Below, piece by piece: positions 7,555-16,098 of a DNA stretch of 54,971 nucleotides. The translations under genes were made by a program, and so were the position numbers. The notes beneath the pieces were generated by a model. The model did not search any database. It saw only the letters and a program-made list of their open reading frames with translations, and was not told where the DNA came from. The stretch lies in the NCBI GenBank assembly GCA_964570005.1, contig CAZMWE010000004.1, positions 1 through 54,971 on the forward strand, written 5' to 3'. The first letter of the stretch is position 1, and each line of letters begins with the position of its first letter. This DNA comes from JAJZCD01 sp964570005. Its GTDB lineage: Bacteria > Patescibacteriota > Saccharimonadia > Saccharimonadales > UBA4665.

Positions 7555-8793
7555 ATGCCTTATTTTAAACACTCAGAACTGGCTCGGAAATATCACGTCT
7601 CACTCAAGACGGTCTATAACTGGATTGAGGGCGCCAAACAGGGGAAGATAAACCTTGCACTGATGGAACAGGACGGCCGAACACATATCGCCGACACGCA
7701 GAGCAATGTGGTTGTGTTGCGGCAGCTGGCCGAAGAGGGTAAGAAGTATCGCAATGTGCGCTTCCACAAGGTTATTACGCCAAAGCCGGAATTTTATGAG
7801 CAATACAATCGAAAACAAATACTCGACATCATCACAAGCCTGAAGACTCATGGTGAGATTCCGCGCCAGTATGGTTACTTTGCTGAAGGTGCCCAGGGTT
7901 GGGACCGGCAAATGCATCGCGACATGAAGGCGCCACGGCTGGGAAACCTGCTCAAGGGGACGCAGGAGCTCATTCATACCAATCTTGAGGCGCTTGATCG
8001 TCTCATTGAGGATTATAACCAAGTCAATGTCGTGGATATAGGACCGGGAAACGCGATGCCCGTGAGAGAGCTTCTTGAGCATCTCGTTGAGCGGAATTTA
8101 CTACATCGTTACATAGCCATAGACCTAAGTGAAGAAATGCTACGTATTGCGGAAGATAATATCAAAGAGTGGTTTGGTGGTGCGGTTCCGTTCGAAGGCC
8201 ATGTTAGGGATTTTTCCTACGAGCGTTTCAACGATGTGCTGGTTGATGACATGTTGAGCAGGGAAGCAGACCAGACACTTAACTTGATGCTTTTTCTTGG
8301 CCACACCGCTGCAAATTTCCGCGCCTTTTCTGACCCGTTCAGGATAATTAACGGTAGCATGGATGCACACTCTTTGCTCATCTGTTCTGATAAACCTGAC
8401 ACGGATACGTCGCGAACCTATTTCCAATTTAATCCCACCCCCGAATCCACCGCCTTGTCTCCGAGCCATCGCTTTGTGCCCGAAATGCTGAACATAACTG
8501 AAGAATTGTATAGAGTGGAAATGGGGTTCGACGAGAAACGACTGATGCGGTATGTGCGCATCCGGCTGAACACGGCTATTACAATACGATTCAAATTTGA
8601 TGACAGCGTCCGGGATGTCAATCTGGAAAAGGACAGCACAATCTTATTGCTTCGTGTATGGCACAAATCGACTTTGGGGATTATTGATGAAGCGCAGAGG
8701 GCAGGGTTTACTCTGCTACAGTCGAGCCTTACTAAGGACAGAAACTACCTGCTTACCATATTTGGTGTGGAAGAAGTCGAAACTAAGGTATGA
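7555..8793 (+). CDS. HTH domain fused to EgtD-like SAM methyltransferase
   Basis: Residues 1-65 resemble a helix-turn-helix (YFKHSELARKYHVSLKTVYNWIEG). Residues ~80-412 match the histidine N-alpha-methyltransferase (EgtD/DUF2260) fold: SAM motif VVDIGPGNAMP at about 159-169, acidic strand YIAIDLSEEML, and LFLGHTAANF corresponding to the EgtD FxGxTxGNF loop. Near the C-terminus, where EgtD uses a Glu-x-Ser pair to hold the histidine amine, the alignable segment reads LLRVWHKS, so histidine is doubtful as substrate. The start follows TATAAT with a 7-nt gap (GTG at 7552 also possible). The upstream palindromes fit autoregulation. It may act as a SAM- or metabolite-responsive regulator, or as an enzyme with a DNA-binding tail. 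Confidence 0.8.
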   Translation: MPYFKHSELARKYHVSLKTVYNWIEGAKQGKINLALMEQDGRTHIADTQSNVVVLRQLAEEGKKYRNVRFHKVITPKPEFYEQYNRKQILDIITSLKTHGEIPRQYGYFAEGAQGWDRQMHRDMKAPRLGNLLKGTQELIHTNLEALDRLIEDYNQVNVVDIGPGNAMPVRELLEHLVERNLLHRYIAIDLSEEMLRIAEDNIKEWFGGAVPFEGHVRDFSYERFNDVLVDDMLSREADQTLNLMLFLGHTAANFRAFSDPFRIINGSMDAHSLLICSDKPDTDTSRTYFQFNPTPESTALSPSHRFVPEMLNITEELYRVEMGFDEKRLMRYVRIRLNTAITIRFKFDDSVRDVNLEKDSTILLLRVWHKSTLGIIDEAQRAGFTLLQSSLTKDRNYLLTIFGVEEVETKV

Positions 8794-8806
8794 GCGTATA
8801 TAGGTT

Positions 8807-9217
8807 TTACAAACTGCGGTCAAGGTGAGAAGTTTTATCAATATTCGACCTTGAGGGAGTGTCGGCCCTTCGCCTGGTTGAGCCAAAGAAAGTACCCACG
8901 ACAATGCATAGGATACTCGCTAGTACGAGCGATCCAGCGACCCACGCCCGTAGTTCCCAGGCGCTAGTCGGTTCATACTGCATGACTGCGGGGTAGTCTT
9001 TGCCTTCTGGGCTCAGGATAGCATGGAAAGCACCGAGCCAGTGCCAGCGGGTAGTTTGGATGAATGTGCAAGAGTATATATGAATATTCTGACACGATCC
9101 GACGAATTCCGGCCCTTGGAACGGCAACGGTGCGGCCCAGAATAGCACCATCCACAGTATAAAAATGAGCGTAGCCTCTTCGGGGTATTTAGGTAGGCGA
9201 ACTCTCAAATCGCGCAT
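8807..9217 (-). CDS. Hypothetical two-TM membrane protein
   Basis: The protein has a hydrophobic segment near residues 15-33 (ATLIFILWMVLFWAAPL) and a second near 90-110 (AWVAGSLVLASILCIVVG). The loop between them (~55 aa) has two cysteines in SCQNIHIYSC and should be extracellular. The C-terminal tail is basic and Ser/Thr-rich. I recognise no family. The SD AAGGAG upstream of ATG 9217 supports the start. It lies 13 bp downstream of the amidase-like gene on the same strand, so they are probably co-transcribed. A role in export or anchoring of that enzyme is a guess. Confidence 0.65.
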   Translation of the reverse strand: MRDLRVRLPKYPEEATLIFILWMVLFWAAPLPFQGPEFVGSCQNIHIYSCTFIQTTRWHWLGAFHAILSPEGKDYPAVMQYEPTSAWELRAWVAGSLVLASILCIVVGTFFGSTRRRADTPSRSNIDKTSHLDRSL

Positions 9218-9230
9218 CTTAACTCCTTAA

Positions 9231-10502
9231 TTAAGGATTACCGGGGCTTCCTGTGGTATTAATATGGAGCAGATGAGCGGAGACGTTCGGGTATCTGTTT
9301 TGAAGCCACGTGTTGTGAACGGCCGAGTACGTGACACCGCGCATTTCAACCGGGGACGGTCGTGTACCATCGTCCTCGTAGGTGCTCCAATCCGTGACGT
9401 CCAGGTAGCCGCTCGGCTCTATTTTTGTTACGATCGCCACATGGCTTACGCCCTCACCAGTACCCCAGTTGTAGAAAACGAGGTCACCTATCTGAGCGTC
9501 TGCGGGATCATTATTGTTGGAGCTGAAATCTATATTCTCCCAGGTAGAGTCCGGATAGGTGTTTCTAAGGTATGACAGTAGATCCTCTGCGTTCCACGCT
9601 GTCTGTGTACCCGGCAACGGCTGTACATTTTCAACATAAGCCTGATAGTCCCCATGTAGCGGGCCACCGAGCGTGCCGTCAGAAGTCCACTCCGGCGTTT
9701 TTGCAAGACCTCCCTGCCACAGGGCATTACTGACGAACCAGGTGCAGGAGGCCGAGGCGGGGGCTTGATCTTCGGCATTTTCGAGCGCCCAATCTACCGC
9801 GGCCTGGCGGTTATATACATTTGTTTGCTCCGGGCCGGTGGTGTCACCCTGAATACCTTCTGGCGATTGTTGCTCACTTCCGCATTCCGGCACTCCCTGC
9901 GCTGCTAGCTCTGCACTTTCATTTGATGTGTCAGTGTTCGTGTAAAGGTAAGCGTCCGAAGCAAGTCCCTCGTGGCCACTGCTTTCGTCTGTGCCTTTTA
10001 GCCAATCTACATAGCCACCAACATTAGGGCCTTGCTCAAAGCAGGACACGTCAAACTTATCCCCGTCCGGCATCGTCAGGTCCAGCGGACCTGTTGGTGA
10101 GCCGCTGTGCAGCCAGAGGCCTGAGCTGCCCGTGCCAATAACCTCAGCGACCATTGTAGTGCTGGCACTGGCGGCCGTTGCTTCCGCAACACCGGTGACA
10201 CCGTAAAACGTGGCCGCGGCCGAGACAGCGACAACGGTCTTGCCAAGCCAGGTACCGGCAATCCATTCCCGGATCGTGCGCCGTTTGCGGGCCTCCGTGC
10301 CAGCTACGAGATCCGGCGCAACACCTGCCAACGCAGCTTCGGCGGCCAGCGACGACAATGGCGTGTTAACTGGCGATTGCCCCAGCAGTCGGAAATCTAC
10401 TACATTTAACCCACCTGATGGTGTTGATTCTAGTATGGCGGTACCGCCAAATTGCTCTATGGTTGATTCTGCAGGTACGATCAGGAAGTTGGGTGTGGCC
10501 AT
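9231..10502 (-). CDS. Secreted/anchored amidase-like (Amidase_6 or CHAP-type) protein
   Basis: Residues ~228-400 carry a Cys-His peptidase/amidase pattern: NVYNRQAAVDWALENA, then ASCTWFVSNALWQGG with probable catalytic Cys253, and GDLVFYNWGTGEGVSHVAIV with probable His354. This fits the putative amidase domain (Amidase_6) and related NlpC/P60-CHAP enzymes that cut peptidoglycan peptides. The N-terminus is odd: 75 non-hydrophobic residues, a basic patch ARKRRTIREW, then a single hydrophobic segment (about 86-110). The enzyme is therefore more likely a type II anchored protein than one with a classical signal peptide. The Ser/Gly/Asp-rich middle looks extracellular. It is probably co-transcribed with the downstream membrane protein. 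Substrate unproven. Confidence 0.78.
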   Translation of the reverse strand: MATPNFLIVPAESTIEQFGGTAILESTPSGGLNVVDFRLLGQSPVNTPLSSLAAEAALAGVAPDLVAGTEARKRRTIREWIAGTWLGKTVVAVSAAATFYGVTGVAEATAASASTTMVAEVIGTGSSGLWLHSGSPTGPLDLTMPDGDKFDVSCFEQGPNVGGYVDWLKGTDESSGHEGLASDAYLYTNTDTSNESAELAAQGVPECGSEQQSPEGIQGDTTGPEQTNVYNRQAAVDWALENAEDQAPASASCTWFVSNALWQGGLAKTPEWTSDGTLGGPLHGDYQAYVENVQPLPGTQTAWNAEDLLSYLRNTYPDSTWENIDFSSNNNDPADAQIGDLVFYNWGTGEGVSHVAIVTKIEPSGYLDVTDWSTYEDDGTRPSPVEMRGVTYSAVHNTWLQNRYPNVSAHLLHINTTGSPGNP

Positions 10503-10550
10503 ACTGCGAGGTTAGCATAGCCAGCCACAGGGTACAATTAAAAACAGGAC

Positions 10551-10946
10551 TTATGACCTGATGTGCAACACATCTTTCACGACGTCCACGATTTGTGTGG
10601 GGGTGCAGTGCGCTTTGACAATATAGCGGTCGACGCTTAAAAGGCGAAGTATCTGAGGTGCTTCGCTGCGGCTGACGTTAGTTAGGATGATAACGCGCAT
10701 GTTCGCGCCCCATTCTTCGCTTCGGATGCGTTGGAGTACTTCGTCGCCGTTCATTTCGGGCATGAACAGATCAAGTAGCAATATGTCCGGCTGGAATTCT
10801 TTGACGAGCGCAAGCCCCTCACGGCCATTAGTCGCGGCACGCACCGTAAAACCACTGAACTCTAACTTGGTCAGGTATAAGTCGCGGATCGGCAGGTCAT
10901 CTTCAACGACCGCGATCTTGTAGTTGCTGAAGTCAGTCTGGCTCAT
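10551..10946 (-). CDS. Single-domain response regulator (CheY-like)
   Basis: This receiver domain of 131 aa has the acidic pocket E15-D16-D17, phospho-acceptor D59 (LLLDLFMPEMNGDE), switch Thr in VIILTNVS and Lys in YIVKAH. It lacks an output domain. It is close to the receiver at 6516-6884 in the D-loop and switch region, which suggests duplication. No histidine kinase is next to it. Candidates in the window are the kinases at 16099 and 39243. The stop is 48 bp before the amidase-like gene start, same strand, so the two could be one transcription unit. Confidence 0.92.
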   Translation of the reverse strand: MSQTDFSNYKIAVVEDDLPIRDLYLTKLEFSGFTVRAATNGREGLALVKEFQPDILLLDLFMPEMNGDEVLQRIRSEEWGANMRVIILTNVSRSEAPQILRLLSVDRYIVKAHCTPTQIVDVVKDVLHIRS

Positions 10947-11169
10947 CTAGAGTTTGCAAGTGCTAATGCACCGCCCTTTCGTAGCATAGCAGGTTTGATT
11001 TGGGTGGGGCAAAAGTACTAGCGTGTAATTTACACTCACGCCTCTGAGATTAGTTACTTAATAACGATCCTTTTCATCCCAAGTCTAGAATTACCGCAGC
11101 TACGTAGCAGGAACGCGTATAGTAAGCTGGTATGGGTGGATTACGCTACAATTAGTAAGGGAACCCGTT

Positions 11170-12345
11170 ATGACCGATCACGCACGATCTATCCCTCCTT
11201 TCGTATCTCCACTTGGTAAGCTGCAGACCCCGTATCTTGTCATTGATCTACCTACAGTGACCACAGCCTACCGTCGGATATGTCAGTCCATGCCTGATGT
11301 CACGCCGTTTTATGCTATCAAATCCAACCCTGACCCGCGCCTCGCTAAGCATATCGTTAGCTTGGGCGGGAGATTCGAGATTGCCTCGGCCACCGAAATG
11401 GATGTGTTACGCAAGATCGGAGTAGACCCGGGTAGCCTCCTTTTTACGAATCCGGTAAAGATACCAGCACATGTTCATCGTGCGCACCAAGCAGGGGTTT
11501 GGCGCTTCTCGTTTGATAGCCAGGCTGAGCTCCACAAAATCGCTGAATACGCGCCTGGTGCCGCTGTTATGGTGCGCCTGAAAGCTCCAGCCTACGACAG
11601 TGTTGTCTCGAGCGAAGGCAAATTTGGAGTCAATGGTAGTGTTGCCGCTGACCTCATGGGTTTGGCGGCGAACTTAGGGCTCAAACCTTACGGTATTGCT
11701 TTCCATGTAGGCTCTCAAATGGAGTCTCCAAAGCCTTGGGAAACTGCAATTGCCGAGGCTGCGAAACTCATGCGTTTGCTAGAGACACGAGGCATCAAAG
11801 TGGAGTTATTGGATATAGGCGGCGGCTTTCCGGCAAGCTATGAAACACCTGTACCACCCATCACCGAATATGGTGCTGCCATTACGGCGGCTCTAGCCAG
11901 ATACCTTCCCTATTCGGTAGCCTTGGCAGCTGAGCCTGGCCGTTATCTGGTGGCAAATGCTGGTACGCTGGTGAGTACCATCATTGGTATAGCGGAGCGG
12001 AATGGTAAAGTTTGGCTTCATCTGGACGTAGGGGCCTTTAACGGTGTCATGGAGGCGCTTGAAACGCGCAATACTCTGCGTTTCCCAGTGAGCGATTCGC
12101 AATCCAATCTGAGCACACAACTCTACAATCTCACCGGTCCGAGCTGCGACAGTCAAGACAGCATTCTATTCGGCGTGCCTCTCTCGGCTGGGCTGACGAT
12201 TGGTGACCAGGTTTTTATTCACGCCACTGGTGCCTACAGTACTTGCTATGCGAGTACTTTTAACGGATTCACTATCCCCAAGACCTACGTTTGTGCGAAC
12301 CCTGAGCCCACTGTGCCGCGCGAAGCCTGGGAAGCATTACGGTAG
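11170..12345 (+). CDS. Ornithine/lysine decarboxylase-like, PLP fold III
   Basis: The 391-aa enzyme has the alanine-racemase-fold PLP lysine in FYAIKSNPDP (K51), HVGSQ, the phosphate-binding DIGGGFP, EPGRYLV, and the active-site cysteine motif GPSCDSQD (C326, from the other subunit of the dimer). This pattern is that of eukaryotic-type ornithine decarboxylases and bacterial lysine/ornithine decarboxylases, which make putrescine or cadaverine. Substrate choice among ornithine, lysine and arginine cannot be decided by eye. A -10-like TACAAT lies ~21 nt before the ATG, with AAGGGAA as a possible ribosome-binding site. It stands alone on the plus strand, with its terminator probably at 12529. Confidence 0.88.
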   Translation: MTDHARSIPPFVSPLGKLQTPYLVIDLPTVTTAYRRICQSMPDVTPFYAIKSNPDPRLAKHIVSLGGRFEIASATEMDVLRKIGVDPGSLLFTNPVKIPAHVHRAHQAGVWRFSFDSQAELHKIAEYAPGAAVMVRLKAPAYDSVVSSEGKFGVNGSVAADLMGLAANLGLKPYGIAFHVGSQMESPKPWETAIAEAAKLMRLLETRGIKVELLDIGGGFPASYETPVPPITEYGAAITAALARYLPYSVALAAEPGRYLVANAGTLVSTIIGIAERNGKVWLHLDVGAFNGVMEALETRNTLRFPVSDSQSNLSTQLYNLTGPSCDSQDSILFGVPLSAGLTIGDQVFIHATGAYSTCYASTFNGFTIPKTYVCANPEPTVPREAWEALR

Positions 12346-12528
12346 TGTGAAGCCGGGCCCGTCGAAACCTGTCGCCACTGATTTACCCTAGTAATCTGTT
12401 TGTCGAACTGTATCCACAGAGAGGATGGTCATATGGTGCATACTAGATGGCATAAGCAGCTTGTGTATTTTCTTATTGATTTTGCCAGCGACTAACTGCT
12501 ACGCTTAGAATGGTACATTAGAAGCACG
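12346..12528. other. Intergenic region after decarboxylase gene
   Basis: I see no ORF or RNA gene in these 183 bp. They are followed by the terminator and promoter listed separately. Together with the 5' UTR to 12739, the gap between coding regions is 394 bp. Confidence 0.5.
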
Positions 12529-12571
12529 AACACGGAGCAACCATAGTTAAAAGGTTGTTCCGTGTTTTTAT
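12529..12571 (+). terminator. Rho-independent terminator
   Basis: The arms AACACGGAGCAACC (12529-12542) and GGTTGTTCCGTGTT pair with one mismatch around a 10-nt A-rich loop and are followed by a T run. It probably ends transcription from the decarboxylase gene and insulates the promoter just downstream. Confidence 0.85.
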
Positions 12572-12585
12572 TTACCAAAAAGTAA

Positions 12586-12614
12586 TTGACAAGTATGCAA
12601 TCTTATTGTAATAT
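12586..12614 (+). promoter_or_regulatory. Sigma70-type promoter
   Basis: TTGACA (12586-12591), a 17-bp spacer and TAATAT (12609-12614) form a near-consensus vegetative promoter. It points at the gene starting at 12740 and leaves a ~120-nt 5' UTR. Confidence 0.8.
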
Positions 12615-12739
12615 GTGTATCCACTGGACCTGACTATGCAAATTCATCTAGCGACCAGCATCAGAACAGACTCAACTAAACTCGCTGTTTACCACATAAG
12701 CGACCGGCACAGTGGTGCTAAATTTGCTGGGATCTAAAT

Positions 12740-13933
12740 ATGTATGAACTACTGCCAGAGCTGACAATAACGGAAAGCTCTCTAGTTTTGCCGGCTGATC
12801 CGGAATTACCGATCTATTCAGGGCTCATATCTGACTTAAGGGTAACGACCTACGCTGCTCCGGAAGCAGAATTGACGTCCTTGTCCGCTCCTATCGGGGG
12901 AGCAGATAAAGAAGTACCTAGTACAGGTGGTCAAGGCGCAGCTGAGGAAGAGGCGCTGCCAGTAGCACAAGACGACCAAGAAAATGGTCCGCAAGAAAGT
13001 GAGCAGGTGCTTGCCTCGAAATCATTGTTTAGGGTATTGCGAGAAGAACTTGCGCATGCCTCCTTTCTTGGTAAGGTTCTCTGTGTCGGGGGTGTCGCTG
13101 TCGTGGGGACTCATATTGCTGTAGCGGATCTTGCCTACGTCAATATTGCTACTGATACGCTATCACATGTGAGCGGCTGGAGGGCATACGTTACGCCTGG
13201 TGCCGCAGTAGCTGGCGCTAGCCTGAGTATAGAGACCGCCTCAACTTTATTCGTTTCAGCTGCATTGTCAAAGTTTCCTCGGCTTGCAAAGTGGCTCTAT
13301 GTTAAGCGCTTCCAGAAGGACAAAGATGTGTCTGATAGTCAGCGTGCTACCGCGGACACTACGCTGCCGGAGGCTGAGTCACTAGAAGCGGGTAATGTGC
13401 CGCCAGTCGACACTCTTGCCACGGGCGAGATGCTGAAGGGGGCCACGGCGCGTGGTGAGGAATTGAGGAGGCGAGACAGGAGCTCGCTGCTCGCGAAGGC
13501 GGCAACTGCATCGACGACTCTATTTATGGGGTCGCCGGGGTACATCCTGGAGAAATACAATGAACACCTTAGCCCAGAGTTTGGTAAAAATGTAAGAACT
13601 GGAGTAAGAGCCATAGGTGCTCTGGCAATAGTAAACTTCACCCTTATTAACGGATTAGCTGCCGCCACCAAAAATATTGCCGAACTTGGACCCAGATGGA
13701 GTGAGGTCATACTGACCGGCGCAACGAAAGCGGAACTAGGTGGCGTTATTCCGCCAGCCGGTGTCGTGCCGTTCCTAAAGAGCCCGTTGATTCTTGGAGG
13801 CTTGTTCGCCATGTCGCAGCTTCTGAAATGGAATAGCAATCGTCGAGCGCGTAATAGACAGGCTGCAATAACAAATGAAGCGGAACCGATTTACGGTCTG
13901 AGTCCCCCAGCGGCCGCCCCAGCTGGAGTATAG
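12740..13933 (+). CDS. Hypothetical membrane protein, acidic N-terminus
   Basis: I do not recognise this family. The first ~90 residues are acidic and low in hydrophobics (PADPELPIYSGLIS...DDQENGPQESEQ). Two hydrophobic stretches follow at about 110-135 (VLCVGGVAVVGTHIAVADLAY) and 150-175. A charged linker of ~70 residues is followed by two or three further hydrophobic segments, and the C-terminus is Pro/Ala-rich. The long acidic N-terminus followed by a membrane segment is loosely like that of the amidase-like protein at 9231. A strong promoter is 125 bp upstream. The next gene starts 13 bp downstream on the same strand, so the two are an operon. Confidence 0.65.
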   Translation: MYELLPELTITESSLVLPADPELPIYSGLISDLRVTTYAAPEAELTSLSAPIGGADKEVPSTGGQGAAEEEALPVAQDDQENGPQESEQVLASKSLFRVLREELAHASFLGKVLCVGGVAVVGTHIAVADLAYVNIATDTLSHVSGWRAYVTPGAAVAGASLSIETASTLFVSAALSKFPRLAKWLYVKRFQKDKDVSDSQRATADTTLPEAESLEAGNVPPVDTLATGEMLKGATARGEELRRRDRSSLLAKAATASTTLFMGSPGYILEKYNEHLSPEFGKNVRTGVRAIGALAIVNFTLINGLAAATKNIAELGPRWSEVILTGATKAELGGVIPPAGVVPFLKSPLILGGLFAMSQLLKWNSNRRARNRQAAITNEAEPIYGLSPPAAAPAGV

Positions 13934-13946
13934 GAGTGAATCCATT

Positions 13947-15131
13947 ATGGCAACTGACATAGAGTTATATCCCCACAGCGCGAATTTTGCCCCCACAGCG
14001 GAGACCGATGTAGACAACTTTGCTCGGTACAGGGAGCTAACCGACAGTGACAGTAGGGGTGTACGTAAGACCGGACTTTTTGACCCGACATTGTATGCCG
14101 ATTCTCTTGCTGATTTTAGAACCATTAGCGTCGATCATGATGGCATGCAATTTCCAGTCTTGACGCCTATTAAGTACGTTGCAGGCTATGATCTTTCAAG
14201 GTGCAGAGAGCTCACACATGCTGCTAGTGAAGAGCAGTGCTTCTATGTCAATATAACGCCATCACTATTCTTTAGGCATCAAGAGGAAATTCTTGGCCGT
14301 TTATCTCGCGGCGTAATGCCTGACTACAAGCTCTTTTTTGACTACGCTCAAGATGACCACGTGGCTGCAGCTATATACGAAGGCATTATGACTACATTGC
14401 CGCAGGCTACCGCTGAAGTAGAGTTTCATAACGAAGATGTGTCAACCCAGCCTAGCGCTGCCTCACTATCATTCTTCACAGCACGTGTTACACACCTCAA
14501 TCCTACCGAAGTGGTAACCGGCGAGGAAAAAGATATAAAGACGGTGTTTGATGAGAGGGTTAGTAGAGGGGAGGCGCTGCTACTGCCTCTTGATGGCATG
14601 ACGTTGCTTAGGCCAAATGAAATTGATGAAAGGCTATTCCAAGAGATGTGGGAACTGTACAAAAGCAGGTTCCAATGGCTTGGAAGCGCGCATCCTATTT
14701 CGATGGAGGATACGGAAGAGGAGTTCCGAGAACTGCTATATAGTTCGAACGCTATAGTGCCAGTAAGCTTCAGAGACGGCAAGCCGGTGTGTTTTACCTA
14801 CCTCTTCGATAACATTGATGCCTGTAGTTGGCTAAAGCCTGAATTCATTAGAGCGCACACTGAGCCGGGTCGGCAGTTATGGTTCTTCGGGGGGATTGTA
14901 GCCACGGCGGACGGAATCGGCGGCCACTCGAAGCCTCTGATTCAGCTTATAACGGAGCTTGCCTCGCAGACAGGCATGCAGCATGAGATTGCCTTTGAGT
15001 CGACAGACGTTTCAGAGTGGTACATACCGGGAAGTGTATACGATTACATCAATGGCACCGGTGTCTCATTGTGCGAGCAGCCGCGGAAGATCAGCCAGCA
15101 TGTGTACCGTGCGCGGACTATCACAAACTAG
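13947..15131 (+). CDS. Hypothetical 394-aa protein, possible GNAT-like C-terminal domain
   Basis: No family is certain. About residues 225-390 show features of a GNAT/acyl-transfer fold: LFQEMWELYKSRFQWL, VSFRDGKPVCFTYLFD (a typical beta-hairpin before the acyl-CoA site), WFFGGIVATADGIGGHS and a C-terminal strand-helix. The N-terminal half is unassigned. There is no signal peptide or membrane helix. An SD-like AGGAGTGA lies before the ATG. It follows the membrane-protein gene by 13 bp, and its 3' end overlaps the convergent DUF2156-like gene by 11 bp. Pairing of two putative acyl- or aminoacyl-transferase folds hints at envelope modification, but that is inference. Confidence 0.6.
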   Translation: MATDIELYPHSANFAPTAETDVDNFARYRELTDSDSRGVRKTGLFDPTLYADSLADFRTISVDHDGMQFPVLTPIKYVAGYDLSRCRELTHAASEEQCFYVNITPSLFFRHQEEILGRLSRGVMPDYKLFFDYAQDDHVAAAIYEGIMTTLPQATAEVEFHNEDVSTQPSAASLSFFTARVTHLNPTEVVTGEEKDIKTVFDERVSRGEALLLPLDGMTLLRPNEIDERLFQEMWELYKSRFQWLGSAHPISMEDTEEEFRELLYSSNAIVPVSFRDGKPVCFTYLFDNIDACSWLKPEFIRAHTEPGRQLWFFGGIVATADGIGGHSKPLIQLITELASQTGMQHEIAFESTDVSEWYIPGSVYDYINGTGVSLCEQPRKISQHVYRARTITN

Positions 15132-16050
15132 CTTCTAATTTATATTTCTTAATGTAGCCTTGCGGCCTAAGCGATAGCTTATGATCTCGTAGGCCTTCTA
15201 GGCCGAGGTCTTGCTCTAGATTTGCGTATTTGTATCCTTTCTCTAATGACTTATCTAGAACATAAAAAAACATAGTATCAAACATATACTTGTACTTATA
15301 GCTGCACTTTATATGGTTAACTAGTACGTATCCGCTTTGGGGAACATCGTGGCAGATAACGAACCCCTGTAAACTGCCGTTAAAGCGAAACGCGTAGCAG
15401 TGGTGGCGTAGCGGTCCCTGGAGTGAGAAGAGGGTATCCAAGACTACATTTTCAATGCGCTGCGGGTCATTTTCGGTAAGTGAAAACATTAGGTCCCATG
15501 TATGCATAGCGTTAATCAGCGTAACTTGGTTCTCTAATACACTTATATCCAGCTCGAATATCTCTACTTGGTGCTCGACCGACTTTAAAAAGCGGCGGAT
15601 CTTAGTACGTAGCCTCAAGTAGTCGCCTCCTTCCATGTGGACGAACTTCTCTATGGAATAGATGTAGTCCCAATTGTCTCTATCTTCAGTGATCTTGCCG
15701 CTACAACTTTCAAGTATGGGAGCAACAAAGCACTCGGGTAACATAGTAGCTTGATGTTTAGGCAGGGTATCTTGAATACCGCGGATTGTCTCTAGTGGAT
15801 GTTGGTCGCCAAGTACGGTGAAGAAAAGCGTGCCTTCATCAGTAAATGGGTCGGTGAAAGTGAAGATCAGATTGCCGTGTAGCGTGCTGATTTGTAAATC
15901 ATGTTTGAGGTTACACCAAACGAAGAGATTTTCAAAACTTAAGTCCGCAGATGGCAAAAATTTGGAGTAGAAATCGTCATACCATTCCTTATCGGCAAAA
16001 CTAAACTTCCTAAAGTTTGGAAAGGTCGGGACCGTTGGAGGGGTGTGCAT
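15121..16050 (-). CDS. DUF2156 / LPG-synthase C-terminal-like protein
   Basis: The 309-aa protein resembles the soluble DUF2156 (PF09924) domain, a tandem GNAT-like fold shared with the catalytic part of lysyl-phosphatidylglycerol synthase (MprF). Supporting segments are DLSFENLFVWCNLKHDLQIS near residue 36, YLRLRTKIRRFLKS near 150, and the C-terminal YKYANLEQDLGLEGLRDHKL plus QGYIKKYKL. Members without the membrane flippase part are soluble and mostly of unknown substrate. A role in adding an amino acid or acyl group to lipid or wall would fit, but only the fold is supported. It is convergent with the gene at 13947 and divergent from the histidine kinase at 16099. Confidence 0.72.
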   Translation of the reverse strand: MHTPPTVPTFPNFRKFSFADKEWYDDFYSKFLPSADLSFENLFVWCNLKHDLQISTLHGNLIFTFTDPFTDEGTLFFTVLGDQHPLETIRGIQDTLPKHQATMLPECFVAPILESCSGKITEDRDNWDYIYSIEKFVHMEGGDYLRLRTKIRRFLKSVEHQVEIFELDISVLENQVTLINAMHTWDLMFSLTENDPQRIENVVLDTLFSLQGPLRHHCYAFRFNGSLQGFVICHDVPQSGYVLVNHIKCSYKYKYMFDTMFFYVLDKSLEKGYKYANLEQDLGLEGLRDHKLSLRPQGYIKKYKLEASL

Positions 16051-16098
16051 AAGCGGAATAGTTCAATATCGAATCTATTTAGTATAATACCCTAAGAA

